A DNA stretch of 33,655 nt from NCBI GenBank assembly GCA_017456895.1, contig JAFTIN010000013.1:1-33655 (forward strand), given 5' to 3'. The position numbers and the translations under genes are program-made. The DNA comes from Clostridia bacterium. GTDB taxonomy: Bacteria > Bacillota > Clostridia > Oscillospirales > CAG-272. Below, in pieces: positions 22,076 through 30,296 of the stretch (position 1 is its first letter; each line of letters opens with the position of its first letter). A model generated the notes under the pieces. That model saw only the letters and a program-made list of their open reading frames with translations. It was not told the origin of the DNA and searched no databases.

Positions 22076-25018
22076 ATGAGAAATATTAAGAAAATGCTTG
22101 TGGCTATCTGTGTGTTTGCTCTTCTTGCGGTCGGCTGCATATTTGCAGCTATTGCCGAAGAAGCAAGTAACGTAGGTACCGTCGCAGAGCTCAACGAACT
22201 TATAGCGGAAGTTGAGAACGGCGACACCGCACCTGCAAAGTATAGCGCTATGCTCAAGGTTTCCGAATACCTCAGCACAAAGAAAATATCTGCGAGTGAG
22301 GAGGGATATGACGAGGCTATTAAGGCTGCCCATAAGGCAAGCGTTACCGCCGCTCTTTCATATCTTGACACCCTTACAGTTGATAACCTGACCGCAAATG
22401 CGGCTTACGAGGGTATGGTCAGAGCTAACGAGCTTCTCGCTCTCTTCGAGCTTTCGGAGGACACCGAGGGACTTGCAGACGCTAAGGTCAAGAACGACGC
22501 GGCTCTCGTCAAGGCTGTCGAAGCTCTCGTAGACGCGCTTGATAAGGATATAGAGACAACCCTCCACACTGCGAAAAACAAGGTTGCGATCAACAGAGTG
22601 AACAGAGTTCTTGCCGAGTCCACTCTTTACGGTGATGCCACCGCTCTTGACGAGGTGCTCGTTACCTTTGAGGAGCTCGTTGCCGCTCACGAGAGAGCTA
22701 CCCTTCAGAATTTAGTTACTCTTGATGAAAAGAACCTCATTAGCAACTACGACCTTCCTATCTATCTTGATGAGGATTGGCAGTCAAAGACTGTTGGTCT
22801 TTCCTCGGTCAACATCGGCTCGGGCTGGAGCGTGGAGGCTAAGGGCTCTACCAATGACATCGGTATTCTCGAGGAGCCTGACGGCAATAAGTACTTCATA
22901 CACCGTTACAATGATCCCAGAAAGCTCGGATCGTACATCCAGTACGCGCTTAAGGGAGTCGATTCCACTAACGGACTTGTATTCACCTTTGACGTTACCA
23001 CGTTTGACGAGCTTCCCACTCAGGGCGTGTTCATCGAGACGGGTAGTGTTGCCGGCACTTACTTCCCTGAGCATTACTTCGTTATGAAGGCTAACGGAGA
23101 CATCTGCTCCAACAGCGGCTCCACCGTCGTATTCCCGAACGCGATAGTCAAGGGACAGTGGCTCAACATAATGCTCGTATTCGATTATTCCGACTTCACT
23201 TACTCGCTCTACATTGAGGGTGAGTACATCACCAAATACAGCGCGATCAAGCCTGACCAGGAGAAATTCAGCCACGAGAAGGTTGCCTTCAGAATCAGCG
23301 GTCACGCTACCGATAAGGGTGAGATTTCATACGACAACATTTCTATCTATGCAGGTAATTCCTTCCGCTTCCATGACAAGCTCGAGAAGATGACCGATGC
23401 CGAGAAGTTCCTTTACTACGTAGATTATCTTTCCGACGAGGAAAGAGAGATCTCGGGAAGAAGTAAGGCGTACGATCTTGCCGAGAAATTTATCAGTAAA
23501 TATTGGACGGTTACAGATGAGGAGACCGGCGCAGGTGAATATACCGACCTCGCCAAGGAGTCTGAGGAGCTTATGGCTGCGGTAGACGCCTTCCTCGACT
23601 TTGACCTTGATATTCTCTTGGCAGACATCAAGGATAAGAATCTCGATAAGTACGTCGAGCTCGTTAAGGATCTTAACAGCGTTGCGCGCAGCATGAACTC
23701 CGCCTCCACCAGAAAGCAGAAGATCGAGGCTATCAATATCTTCATCGGCGACACCAAGGACCTTATCGACCGCAGCGCAGATAAGAACGGAAACGGTACC
23801 CCCGACTACACCGAGTACAATCTTATCTTCAACCAGATCTCCCGTGAGGCCAATTACGACCTTAATGCGCCCGACTTCATAAGACATATCAACAGATTCC
23901 AGACCGCGACTACACTTGCGGCTAAAGAAAGATATTACGAGAGAGCGAAGAAGCTCGTTGAAGGGGACGGAATCGATCTCGCTCTTATCCGTGACACCAC
24001 CAATCCTTACAGAAACAACTTTAAGGATCTCATCGCGGCTTACGCGACATACGAGAACTTCGACTCTATCATATACGAGCTCACTAAGGAAAACAACTCC
24101 ACCAAGATCCTGCACTGCATAGACAAGATCGATGAGTTCAAGACCGAAGAGGAGTGGGAGGAAAACAGAGAGATCATGGAGAAGTATCTCTACATCATCA
24201 AGCCTATCGTGCTTGGCACAGATGAGAACGGAGAGCTCCTTTACGATCCGACCTATGAGGGAATCGGCGGCGCGATCGAATTCTTCAACGCGAGCTACGG
24301 TTACTTCTACGGTATTCTCCAAGCGGAGCACATCGTTTACCTTAACGACATTCTTGATAAGGTCAACGCTACCGAGGCCTACATTGAGAAGATGGGTATG
24401 ATCTCCGTTATCGACAGATATCTTGCAAGCAATGATATCGATTACTCCAATGCAGAGATACTCGACATAATTAACAATCTCGATACCTGCAAGGCGGAGC
24501 TCCTTCTTCGCGAGGAGGACTACGCCAAGATCCTTGTACAGAACGCGACCTACTTCATCAACTCCGTAGAGAGAATGCGCACGGCCGCTGCCTACTCCGA
24601 GCAGAAGAAGTACTTCGAGGAGGCGGCTGCCCTTTACTTCTACCTTGACGTGAGCGTTGAGGGCGCGGCAAGAGCGGTTGAGATCTACGACGAGTACAAG
24701 ATCAAGCTCCAGAACATCGAAGAGTCCTCTCTCAAGTTCATTGAGGCAGTGGCTATCTACAACGCCTGCGAGACCGATGACGACAAGTATGCGGCTCTCG
24801 TTGAGTGCTATTACAACGCTCAGTTCGTTGAGATGTCCTACGAGGGAGCCGAAGAGGCTATGGCAGAGTATCAGGCGGCATACGACGCTTATATGAATTA
24901 CGTAAACGGAGTTAACGAGGATATAGTCGAGAGCGGTAACGTCACCGGCTCCTTCGCTTCCGCAAGCGGCATTGTTACCGTTATCGCGGTAATCATAAAG
25001 AAGATCTTCGGTATATAA
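22076..25018 (+). CDS. Large secreted, C-terminally anchored protein of unknown function
   Basis: 980 residues. A signal peptide (about 1-28, hydrophobic MLVAICVFALLAVGCIFAAI) is followed by a helical stretch (about 30-210). Next is a beta-rich segment (about 220-445) that resembles a concanavalin/LamG-like jelly roll, with WSVEAKG, GSYIQYALKG and EISYDNISIYAG. A long acidic helical region (about 450-955) then ends in the hydrophobic IVTVIAVIIKKIFGI, a plausible membrane anchor. Residues about 568-579 (DKNGNGTPDYTE) match an EF-hand or dockerin-like calcium loop. No catalytic site is recognised. A surface protein that binds glycans or protein partners is an inference. The long open frames opposite it are shadows. 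Confidence 0.85.
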   Translation: MRNIKKMLVAICVFALLAVGCIFAAIAEEASNVGTVAELNELIAEVENGDTAPAKYSAMLKVSEYLSTKKISASEEGYDEAIKAAHKASVTAALSYLDTLTVDNLTANAAYEGMVRANELLALFELSEDTEGLADAKVKNDAALVKAVEALVDALDKDIETTLHTAKNKVAINRVNRVLAESTLYGDATALDEVLVTFEELVAAHERATLQNLVTLDEKNLISNYDLPIYLDEDWQSKTVGLSSVNIGSGWSVEAKGSTNDIGILEEPDGNKYFIHRYNDPRKLGSYIQYALKGVDSTNGLVFTFDVTTFDELPTQGVFIETGSVAGTYFPEHYFVMKANGDICSNSGSTVVFPNAIVKGQWLNIMLVFDYSDFTYSLYIEGEYITKYSAIKPDQEKFSHEKVAFRISGHATDKGEISYDNISIYAGNSFRFHDKLEKMTDAEKFLYYVDYLSDEEREISGRSKAYDLAEKFISKYWTVTDEETGAGEYTDLAKESEELMAAVDAFLDFDLDILLADIKDKNLDKYVELVKDLNSVARSMNSASTRKQKIEAINIFIGDTKDLIDRSADKNGNGTPDYTEYNLIFNQISREANYDLNAPDFIRHINRFQTATTLAAKERYYERAKKLVEGDGIDLALIRDTTNPYRNNFKDLIAAYATYENFDSIIYELTKENNSTKILHCIDKIDEFKTEEEWEENREIMEKYLYIIKPIVLGTDENGELLYDPTYEGIGGAIEFFNASYGYFYGILQAEHIVYLNDILDKVNATEAYIEKMGMISVIDRYLASNDIDYSNAEILDIINNLDTCKAELLLREEDYAKILVQNATYFINSVERMRTAAAYSEQKKYFEEAAALYFYLDVSVEGAARAVEIYDEYKIKLQNIEESSLKFIEAVAIYNACETDDDKYAALVECYYNAQFVEMSYEGAEEAMAEYQAAYDAYMNYVNGVNEDIVESGNVTGSFASASGIVTVIAVIIKKIFGI

Positions 25019-25037
25019 GACGACAGGCACATCAACC

Positions 25038-25110
25038 CCCCGAAATTTAACACGGGGTAACCCAAAATAACAACAGGGCTGCCGCAAAAGGCCGTTTTGC
25101 AGCAGCCCTG
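25038..25110 (+). promoter_or_regulatory. Two leader hairpins before the enoate reductase gene
   Basis: CCCCG (25038-25042) with CGGGG (25053-25057), then a 15-bp hairpin, CAGGGCTGC-c-GCAAAA (25074-25089) with TTTTGC-a-GCAGCCCTG (25095-25110). No T-run follows on the plus strand, so this may be an mRNA processing or stabilising structure rather than a terminator. Confidence 0.5.
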
Positions 25111-25140
25111 AATACGTAGATATAAAGGCAGGATAAAAAT

Positions 25141-27204
25141 ATGAGTACAAAGTATGAGGCTCTGTTTACACCTTGGAAAATAGGCAACGTAGAGATAAAA
25201 AACAGAATCGTAATGTGTCCTATGGGCGGCACCTCGCTCTTTGGATGGTTTGAGCTCACGGGCTGCGGCTTTGACAAAGAGGCGGCAAAGCTCTTTCTTG
25301 AGAGAGCGAAGAACAACGTAGGTCTTATCATCCCCGGCATCGCACCCCTCCGCGACACCTTCTGGGGTAAGTGGCTCTGGCAGAATCCCAAGATGTTTGA
25401 GGAGCTCAAGGTCTTTATGGACGAGATACACAAGACCGGCGCAAAGCTCTTCGTACAGCTTACCGCGGGTATGGGACGCTCTTGGGCTATCACCGAGCTC
25501 GTAGGTCCTCTTCATAAGAATAAGGTCACACGCGCCCTTATCAAGCCCATTCTCGACACCTCTCACGAGCTTGCCTCTCCCTCCGCTCAGCCCGCAAGAT
25601 GGGCGCCCGACATCACCTGTCCCGAGATGACTAAGGAGCAGATACACGAGATCATCGAGGCCTTTGCCAAGACTGCGAAGCTCTGCCGTGACGCCGGTGT
25701 CGACGGTGTGGAGGTACACGCGGTGCACGAGGGATATCTTCTTGACCAGTTTGCTATTGAGTTCTTCAATAAGCGTACCGACGAGTACGGCGGCTCCTTT
25801 GAGAACAGATACCGCTTTGCCGTCGAGGTAGTAAAGGCTATCAAGGAGGCCTGCGGACAAGACTTCCCAGTATCTCTCCGTTATTCCGTGGAATCCAAGC
25901 TCAAGGGCTTTGCCGAGGGCGCTGTTCCCGGCGAGGATTACGTTGAAGTAGGCCGCGGTATGGAGGAGTCCGAGAGAGCGGCTAAGTATCTTCAGGATGC
26001 GGGCTACGATATGCTCAACGCCGACAACGGCACCTACGACTCCTGGTACTGGGCTCATCCCCCGATGTACATGCCCGAGAACTGTAACCTCGATGACGTA
26101 GCGCATATAAAGAAATTCGTTGACATTCCCGTCGTTTGCGCGGGACGTATGGACCCCGAGGTCGGAGCTGAGGCTATTGCCGAGGGCAGGATCGATGCTA
26201 TGGGTGTCGCGCGTCAATTCCTCGTTGATCCCGAGTGGATCACCAAGCTTATTGAGGACAGACTCGAGGACATCAAGCCCTGTATCTGCTGCCACGCAGG
26301 TTGCTTTAACTTCTCCTCATCCAAGGGCCACTACAACACCCAGGATCTCACCGACACCATGGGCCTTGCGCGTTGTGCTCTCAACCCCGAGACCATGCAG
26401 TCGAAAAAGTATAACGTAAAGCCCGCCAAGAAGCAGAAGAACGTTGCCATCATCGGCGGCGGCATCGGCGGTATGGAGGCGGCTATACTTCTTGCAAAGC
26501 GCGGACACAAGGTGACCGTGTATGAAAAAACCGATAAGCTCTGCGGTGTGTTCATCGCTGCGGCCGCTCCATCCTTCAAGGAGAAGGACAGGGCGCTTAT
26601 TCAGTGGTATATCCGTGAGCTGGCCAAGTATCCCATTGACGTTAAGCTTGGTACCGAGATCACCGACGTAAAGTCGCTCGGAGCTGATGAGGTTATTATA
26701 GCTACCGGCTCTACTCCCAACGTTATCCCCGTGAAGGGCGTTCGTGAGTACGGTATTGAGGCTGTGGACTTCCTCCTTGGCAACAAGCCCGTCGGAGAAA
26801 AGGTTGTTATCGTCGGCGGCGGTCTTACCGGCTGTGAGATCGCGTATGAGCTCTACCTTCAGGGTAAAAAGCCTACCATCGTTGAGCTACAGGACGACCT
26901 CGTTACCACCAAGGGCATCTGTCTTGCCAACACCAGCTTCCTTCGTGACTTCTTCAAGACTAACAAGGTACCCGTGTATCTTGAAACCGCTCTTACAGAG
27001 GTTCTCGAGAACGGTGTTAAAGCCAAGACTAAGGACGGTGAGGAGATCACCGTCGAGGCAGACAGCGTAATAATGTCCACAGGCTACAGACCCGCCCCCA
27101 TAGCTAAGAAGTCCCGCCACGTACACATCATAGGAGATGCTCACAAGGTAGGAAATCTGAGGACGGTAATTTGGCAGGCTTGGGACGTCGCCATGAAAAT
27201 TTAA
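25141..27204 (+). CDS. NADH:flavin oxidoreductase / 2,4-dienoyl-CoA reductase-like (OYE + Fe-S + FAD)
   Basis: 687 residues, ATG 25141. An N-terminal FMN-binding TIM barrel of the old yellow enzyme family (about 1-370) contains HAVHEGYLLDQF. Four cysteines follow: C381, C384, C388 and C412, the ligands of the [4Fe-4S] cluster that links FMN to FAD. FAD binding is at IIGGGIGGMEAA (about 435-447) and pyridine nucleotide at VIVGGGLTGCEIAYELY (about 563-579). Relatives reduce dienoyl-CoA, enones, bile-acid intermediates or other activated alkenes, and the substrate cannot be fixed. The cytoplasmic enzyme stands alone after the 980-aa gene. An open frame opposite (24898-26295) is a shadow. Confidence 0.92.
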   Translation: MSTKYEALFTPWKIGNVEIKNRIVMCPMGGTSLFGWFELTGCGFDKEAAKLFLERAKNNVGLIIPGIAPLRDTFWGKWLWQNPKMFEELKVFMDEIHKTGAKLFVQLTAGMGRSWAITELVGPLHKNKVTRALIKPILDTSHELASPSAQPARWAPDITCPEMTKEQIHEIIEAFAKTAKLCRDAGVDGVEVHAVHEGYLLDQFAIEFFNKRTDEYGGSFENRYRFAVEVVKAIKEACGQDFPVSLRYSVESKLKGFAEGAVPGEDYVEVGRGMEESERAAKYLQDAGYDMLNADNGTYDSWYWAHPPMYMPENCNLDDVAHIKKFVDIPVVCAGRMDPEVGAEAIAEGRIDAMGVARQFLVDPEWITKLIEDRLEDIKPCICCHAGCFNFSSSKGHYNTQDLTDTMGLARCALNPETMQSKKYNVKPAKKQKNVAIIGGGIGGMEAAILLAKRGHKVTVYEKTDKLCGVFIAAAAPSFKEKDRALIQWYIRELAKYPIDVKLGTEITDVKSLGADEVIIATGSTPNVIPVKGVREYGIEAVDFLLGNKPVGEKVVIVGGGLTGCEIAYELYLQGKKPTIVELQDDLVTTKGICLANTSFLRDFFKTNKVPVYLETALTEVLENGVKAKTKDGEEITVEADSVIMSTGYRPAPIAKKSRHVHIIGDAHKVGNLRTVIWQAWDVAMKI

Positions 27205-27319
27205 TTAGGGCTTCGATATTTGGGCGGAAATTACCGTCTCCTCGATCGCTGTATAAAATACAGCTTCACTCGTCGGCCGATAATTTACGCTCCAAATCCC
27301 TTTGCCCAAATTAAATTTT
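27196..27319. repeat. MITE-like palindromic element, copy 2
   Basis: The terminal inverted repeats AAAATTTAATTAGGGC (27196-27211) and GCCCAAATTAAATTTT (27304-27319) match in 15 of 16 positions. The centre folds as CTGTAT-AAA-ATACAG (27249-27263). The left end overlaps the last codons and stop of the reductase gene. It carries no gene. Confidence 0.65.
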
Positions 27320-27333
27320 ACTGATTTCGTCAT

Positions 27334-27369
27334 AAACCGTCGTTTTCTCGATATGTCAGCCGACGGTTT
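27334..27369. other. Hairpin AAACCGTCG/CGACGGTTT
   Basis: AAACCGTCG (27334-27342) pairs with CGACGGTTT (27361-27369), an 18-base loop between. No T-run follows beyond TTTC, so it is at best a weak terminator of the reductase gene. The rest of the 27205-27489 gap has the palindromic element before it and the 27442-27467 hairpin after it. Confidence 0.45.
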
Positions 27370-27441
27370 CTGATCAAAACTTGATTACGCATATTGCATA
27401 CTCGGCTTTGAAAAGCCAAAAAGAATTTCATCTAAAGCATC

Positions 27442-27467
27442 ATCGCCGGCTCCTTGGAGTCGGCGAT
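27442..27467 (+). promoter_or_regulatory. Leader hairpin before the FKBP-type lipoprotein gene
   Basis: ATCGCCGGCTCC (27442-27453) and GGAGTCGGCGAT (27456-27467) form 12 bp with one G-U pair around a TT loop, 23 bases before the start codon. There is no T-run, so it probably shapes translation or mRNA stability. Confidence 0.5.
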
Positions 27468-27489
27468 ACCAAATAAAACGGAGATATAT

Positions 27490-28839
27490 ATGAAGAAAAT
27501 AATCACGCTAATTTTGCTTTTGTCGCTTTTAGTCGGCGTGTTCGCCTCCTGCAAGAAGGACGACGACCTTCCCGAGGGCGAGGATAACGAAAACACCGAG
27601 GGCGGTGAAAACGGCGGCACCGATGGCGATGGCTCGGGCGACGGCTCGGGCGACGGAAACAACGACTTTACCGACGGTGACATCGGTAATAAAGAGGATA
27701 AATTCAACATCATGACCGAGGATCTTTCCGACTATATTGCGATAGACAAGCAGTATTACAAGGACTACGAGGTAGTCATTGACCGCAGTATGGTCGATCT
27801 GCTTATCGAGCACGAGGTCATAAAGGCTCTCTACAAGCACAAGGGTAAGGAAAAGATTGAGGGTGACGGAGTCATCTCGGTCGGCGATACCGTTAATATT
27901 TATTATAAAGGATATTATATGGATGGAGAGGAGAAGGTCTTCTTTGATGGCGGAGACAATACCGCCGCGGAAAAGCCTCACGCTCTCGGCATCGGCTCGG
28001 GCGGATTTATCCCCGGGTTTGAGTATAACCTTATAGGAAAGAATCCTGCGGATTACAGCGAGGACTCACCTCTTATCGTTGAGACTTATTTTCCTGACGG
28101 ATACAGCTCGGATGAGCTCGCAGGGAAGATCGCGTACTTTATCGTCACGGTAGAAAGTATAGAGGAGTATGACGCGCCCGAGTTCACCGATGAGTTTATC
28201 ACCGACAAGCTCGGTGTAAGCCAAGACGAGCTCGAGGGCTTTGAGGGAGAGGGACTCACCGACAAGTACAGAGCCTCCCTTAAGGATCAGATCATCATGG
28301 AGTACGGTCTTGACGACGATACCAAGGCGCTTGCGGCCTTCTGGGAGATATCTCTTGAGGGCGCTGTGGTGAAGAAGTATCCCGAGACACTCTTAAAGGA
28401 GCTGTACGACGGTCTTATCGAGCAGCTCGACTATTACTACAGACTCTACGGCGGCTACTACGGACTTGAGCGCGATGAGTTTATGTGCATGTACATAGGC
28501 CTTGAGGAGGGCGCCGACTGGGAGGCTGAGGTTGATAGGATAGCAAAGAGCAATCTTAAGCAGCAGCTTATCTTCTATCATATTATGAATATTGAAGGGC
28601 TTAAGCCCGACGAGCAGGAGTACGACGAGATCTTCAACGACTACGTTGAGCGTGCTCTTGAGGATGTAAGCATTACCAGAGAGGACTTTGCCACCGAGGA
28701 TGAATACATAGCAAAGAGAGATAAGTATAAGTCTCAGCTCATTGAGTCCAAGGGCGAGGAATACTTTATGTCTATGTTCTATTATCAGATCGGTGTCGAG
28801 GCAATACTCGGTTATGCAAACATTACCGTAATTGAATAA
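27490..28839 (+). CDS. Lipoprotein with FKBP-type peptidyl-prolyl isomerase domain (trigger-factor-like)
   Basis: 449 residues from ATG 27490 (GGAG before it); the in-frame start at 27454 is in the leader. A lipoprotein signal, MKKIITLILLLSLLVGVFASC, gives acylated C21. A low-complexity Gly/Asp/Asn/Glu linker (about 27-60) precedes an FKBP-like domain (about 120-230) with GDTVNIYYKGYY, GSGGFIPGFEYNLIGK and FIVTVESIEEY. A long helical C-terminal half (about 235-449) resembles the trigger factor C-domain. It probably folds exported proteins on the outer membrane face. It is monocistronic and ends at a bidirectional terminator. Confidence 0.88.
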   Translation: MKKIITLILLLSLLVGVFASCKKDDDLPEGEDNENTEGGENGGTDGDGSGDGSGDGNNDFTDGDIGNKEDKFNIMTEDLSDYIAIDKQYYKDYEVVIDRSMVDLLIEHEVIKALYKHKGKEKIEGDGVISVGDTVNIYYKGYYMDGEEKVFFDGGDNTAAEKPHALGIGSGGFIPGFEYNLIGKNPADYSEDSPLIVETYFPDGYSSDELAGKIAYFIVTVESIEEYDAPEFTDEFITDKLGVSQDELEGFEGEGLTDKYRASLKDQIIMEYGLDDDTKALAAFWEISLEGAVVKKYPETLLKELYDGLIEQLDYYYRLYGGYYGLERDEFMCMYIGLEEGADWEAEVDRIAKSNLKQQLIFYHIMNIEGLKPDEQEYDEIFNDYVERALEDVSITREDFATEDEYIAKRDKYKSQLIESKGEEYFMSMFYYQIGVEAILGYANITVIE

Positions 28840-28868
28840 TAAGTAAATTTAAGTAGTCAAAAACAAGC

Positions 28869-28904
28869 AAAAAGCCAACCTTGGGAATACAAGGTTGGCT
28901 TTTT
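28869..28904. terminator. Bidirectional terminator
   Basis: AAAAAGCCAACCTTG (28869-28883) with CAAGGTTGGCTTTTT (28890-28904), T-run on either strand. It ends the FKBP-type lipoprotein gene and shares its ends with the terminator at 17825-17858. Confidence 0.9.
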
Positions 28905-29103
28905 GTATAACAAAAACCACGCGATAGTCGCGCGGTTCAAAAGAGGCTCCCACCTCAGGTAGCAAGCATAGCGTAGCGAAACCGAGCCCTCTCCGTCACC
29001 TTCGGTGCCACCTCTCCCGTAAGGAGAGGCTTGTTTGCAGCTCGCTCCCACTCTAATTAGGCTCCCACCTTGGGGGAGCTGTCGCGGAGTGACTGAGAGG
29101 GTA

Positions 29104-29215
29104 GGCTCCCCTGTGTAAGGTAGCGAAGCGAAACCGAGGGCGTTGAATGACAGTCCGGTGGACTGTCAGATCCCGAGGTGACCGAGCCCGCAGGCGAGAC
29201 AGCTCCGCGTAGCGG
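29104..29215. repeat. Modular palindromic repeat, long form
   Basis: The left scaffold 29120-29144 begins GTAGCGAAGCGAAACC; the right scaffold is 29172-29200, ending GGCGAGAC. Between them is a perfect 9-bp hairpin, TGACAGTCC-GGT-GGACTGTCA (29148-29168). The same scaffold at 33441-33519 has an unrelated hairpin at this place. Outer flanks here are GGCTCCCC and AGCTCC. Confidence 0.8.
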
Positions 29216-29380
29216 TGAGGGGTTGTCCAAGCCTCCCTCCGAGAGGGAGGTGGCACCGAAGGTGACGGAAGGAGCCTGCGTGCCGTTCAGTGTACGAAAA
29301 AGCCGCCGATAGATAAGCAAACTAACGCGTTCTCCCTCCGCTTCGCTTTGCTCAGCACCTCCCTCCCAGAGGGAGGCTCA

Positions 29381-29505
29381 TTCAACCTTCCCCTTTGGGG
29401 AAGGGGGACCACAAAGTGGTGGATGAGGTTTTTAAAAGTTAGCATATCGCAACCTCATCCGTCACTCGCTTTGCTCGTGCCACCTTCCCCAAAGGGGAAG
29501 GTTGT
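29381..29505. repeat. Palindromic element with CCTTCCCC/GGGGAAGG ends
   Basis: Hairpin CCTTCCCC-TTT-GGGGAAGG (29386-29404), then GGGGGACC (29403-29410), an inner palindrome GGATGAGGTT (29421-29430) with AACCTCATCC (29451-29460), and a second copy of the end hairpin near 29483-29501. A close copy of the central part lies at 33522-33580. Confidence 0.8.
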
Positions 29506-29582
29506 TCACTGCGGCTCGCCCTCTGGGAGAGCTCCGCGAAGCGGTGAGAGCGGAGGCTCCCCGGCTTTTGACTCGGATAACG

Positions 29583-30146
29583 TCAGGTCGGTGCGCCTCT
29601 GCCCGGGACGATGGCGATACCGCCGAGTACACTCTCAAAGCAATCGTCCGTGATATCCGCGTTCAGTCTGACACCGAGGATCTTTATATATCTTGAGAAG
29701 TCGTAGGTATATGTTGATAGGGGGCGCGCAAACGCATCATCGGTTTGCGCCGCTACGAGTGGGTCCTCCCCCTCAAAGCCGACGACAAGCAACGTATGGT
29801 AGAAGCCGTCCTGATCGTTGCCGAGCTGTATGACGTCGCCTACCTCGATCTCGTCGGCCGTCACCTCCTTGCCGTAAGGGCCGACGTCTTTATTCTCGGT
29901 GATGAAGTTATAGAAGAATTGCACTCCGGTCCATGACGGAGAGCGATCATCCAAAGACACGTAGTACCATCCGAAGGTCGGGGTGTAGTTCATTACGCAG
30001 GAGCCCGCGTAGATGCATTGTGAGACAAAGTTTGTACAGTTACCTCCGATCCCTCTGAAATTGCCGAATATCGGATTTTGGCCAAAGGCGTATTTTCTGG
30101 CGTAGGTGATCGCCCTTTCTCTTAAATAAGGCTTGGTTACTAACAC
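29583..30146 (-). CDS. Putative amidase-domain (NlpC-like cysteine) protein
   Basis: 187 residues from GTG 30146, five bases after a strong AAGGAGG; an upstream GTG at 30206 has no ribosome site. The sequence matches the putative amidase domain family (Amidase_6): RAITYARKYAFG, the cysteine motif GGNCTNFVSQC, FGWYYVSL, and HTLLVVGF supplying the likely catalytic histidine. These resemble NlpC/P60-type enzymes that cut peptide bonds in cell wall. Many relatives are exported, but this protein has no signal peptide, so it may act in the cytoplasm or be a lone domain. It lies next to the repeat-rich region and is convergent with the FKBP-type gene. Confidence 0.8.
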   Translation of the reverse strand: MLVTKPYLRERAITYARKYAFGQNPIFGNFRGIGGNCTNFVSQCIYAGSCVMNYTPTFGWYYVSLDDRSPSWTGVQFFYNFITENKDVGPYGKEVTADEIEVGDVIQLGNDQDGFYHTLLVVGFEGEDPLVAAQTDDAFARPLSTYTYDFSRYIKILGVRLNADITDDCFESVLGGIAIVPGRGAPT

Positions 30147-30236
30147 GTGATCCTCCTTTTTCTTTCTCTTATCATCAAGATATTCTTCCGGGGAGGAAAA
30201 TGCCACTTGTAAAAAGATTTAAAAATAAGGATAATA

Positions 30237-30265
30237 TTGACAAAGCGCTGATTTTGGTGTACAAT
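30237..30265 (+). promoter_or_regulatory. Promoter of the lipoprotein-nuclease cluster
   Basis: TTGACA (30237-30242), a 17-base spacer and TACAAT (30260-30265), 32 bases before the lipoprotein start at 30297. Confidence 0.85.
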
Positions 30266-30296
30266 TGATGTACCAATATATTTTGTGGAGTATGAT

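Larger units (their letters stand above)
28905..29582. repeat. Repeat-dense region without genes
   Basis: No credible gene. From left: hairpin CGCGA-TAG-TCGCG near 28920-28932. A stretch at 28993-29014 is the exact inverted copy of 29247-29268 (22 bases). CCTCTCC/GGAGAGG hairpin at 29011-29029. A modular repeat at 29104-29215. CCTCCCTC/GAGGGAGG hairpins at 29232-29250 and 29359-29377. A palindromic element at 29381-29505. Open frames here come from repeats only. Confidence 0.85.

Noticed and set aside
23327..25150. Long minus-strand open frame (607 codons) opposite the 980-aa secreted protein
   Set aside because: It lies fully across a gene with signal peptide, promoter and ribosome site; the antisense translation has no recognisable domain and follows from codon bias.
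24898..26295. Minus-strand open frame of 465 codons over the enoate reductase
   Set aside because: The plus-strand reductase carries clear family motifs throughout; the antisense product is low-quality sequence.
28857..29320. Minus-strand frames in the repeat region
   Set aside because: No ribosome sites or domains; sequences are translated repeats.
29348..29653. Plus-strand frame in the repeat region
   Set aside because: It is built from palindromic repeats (SLPEGGSFNLPLWGRG-like products are typical of translated repeats) and runs into the opposite-strand amidase gene.
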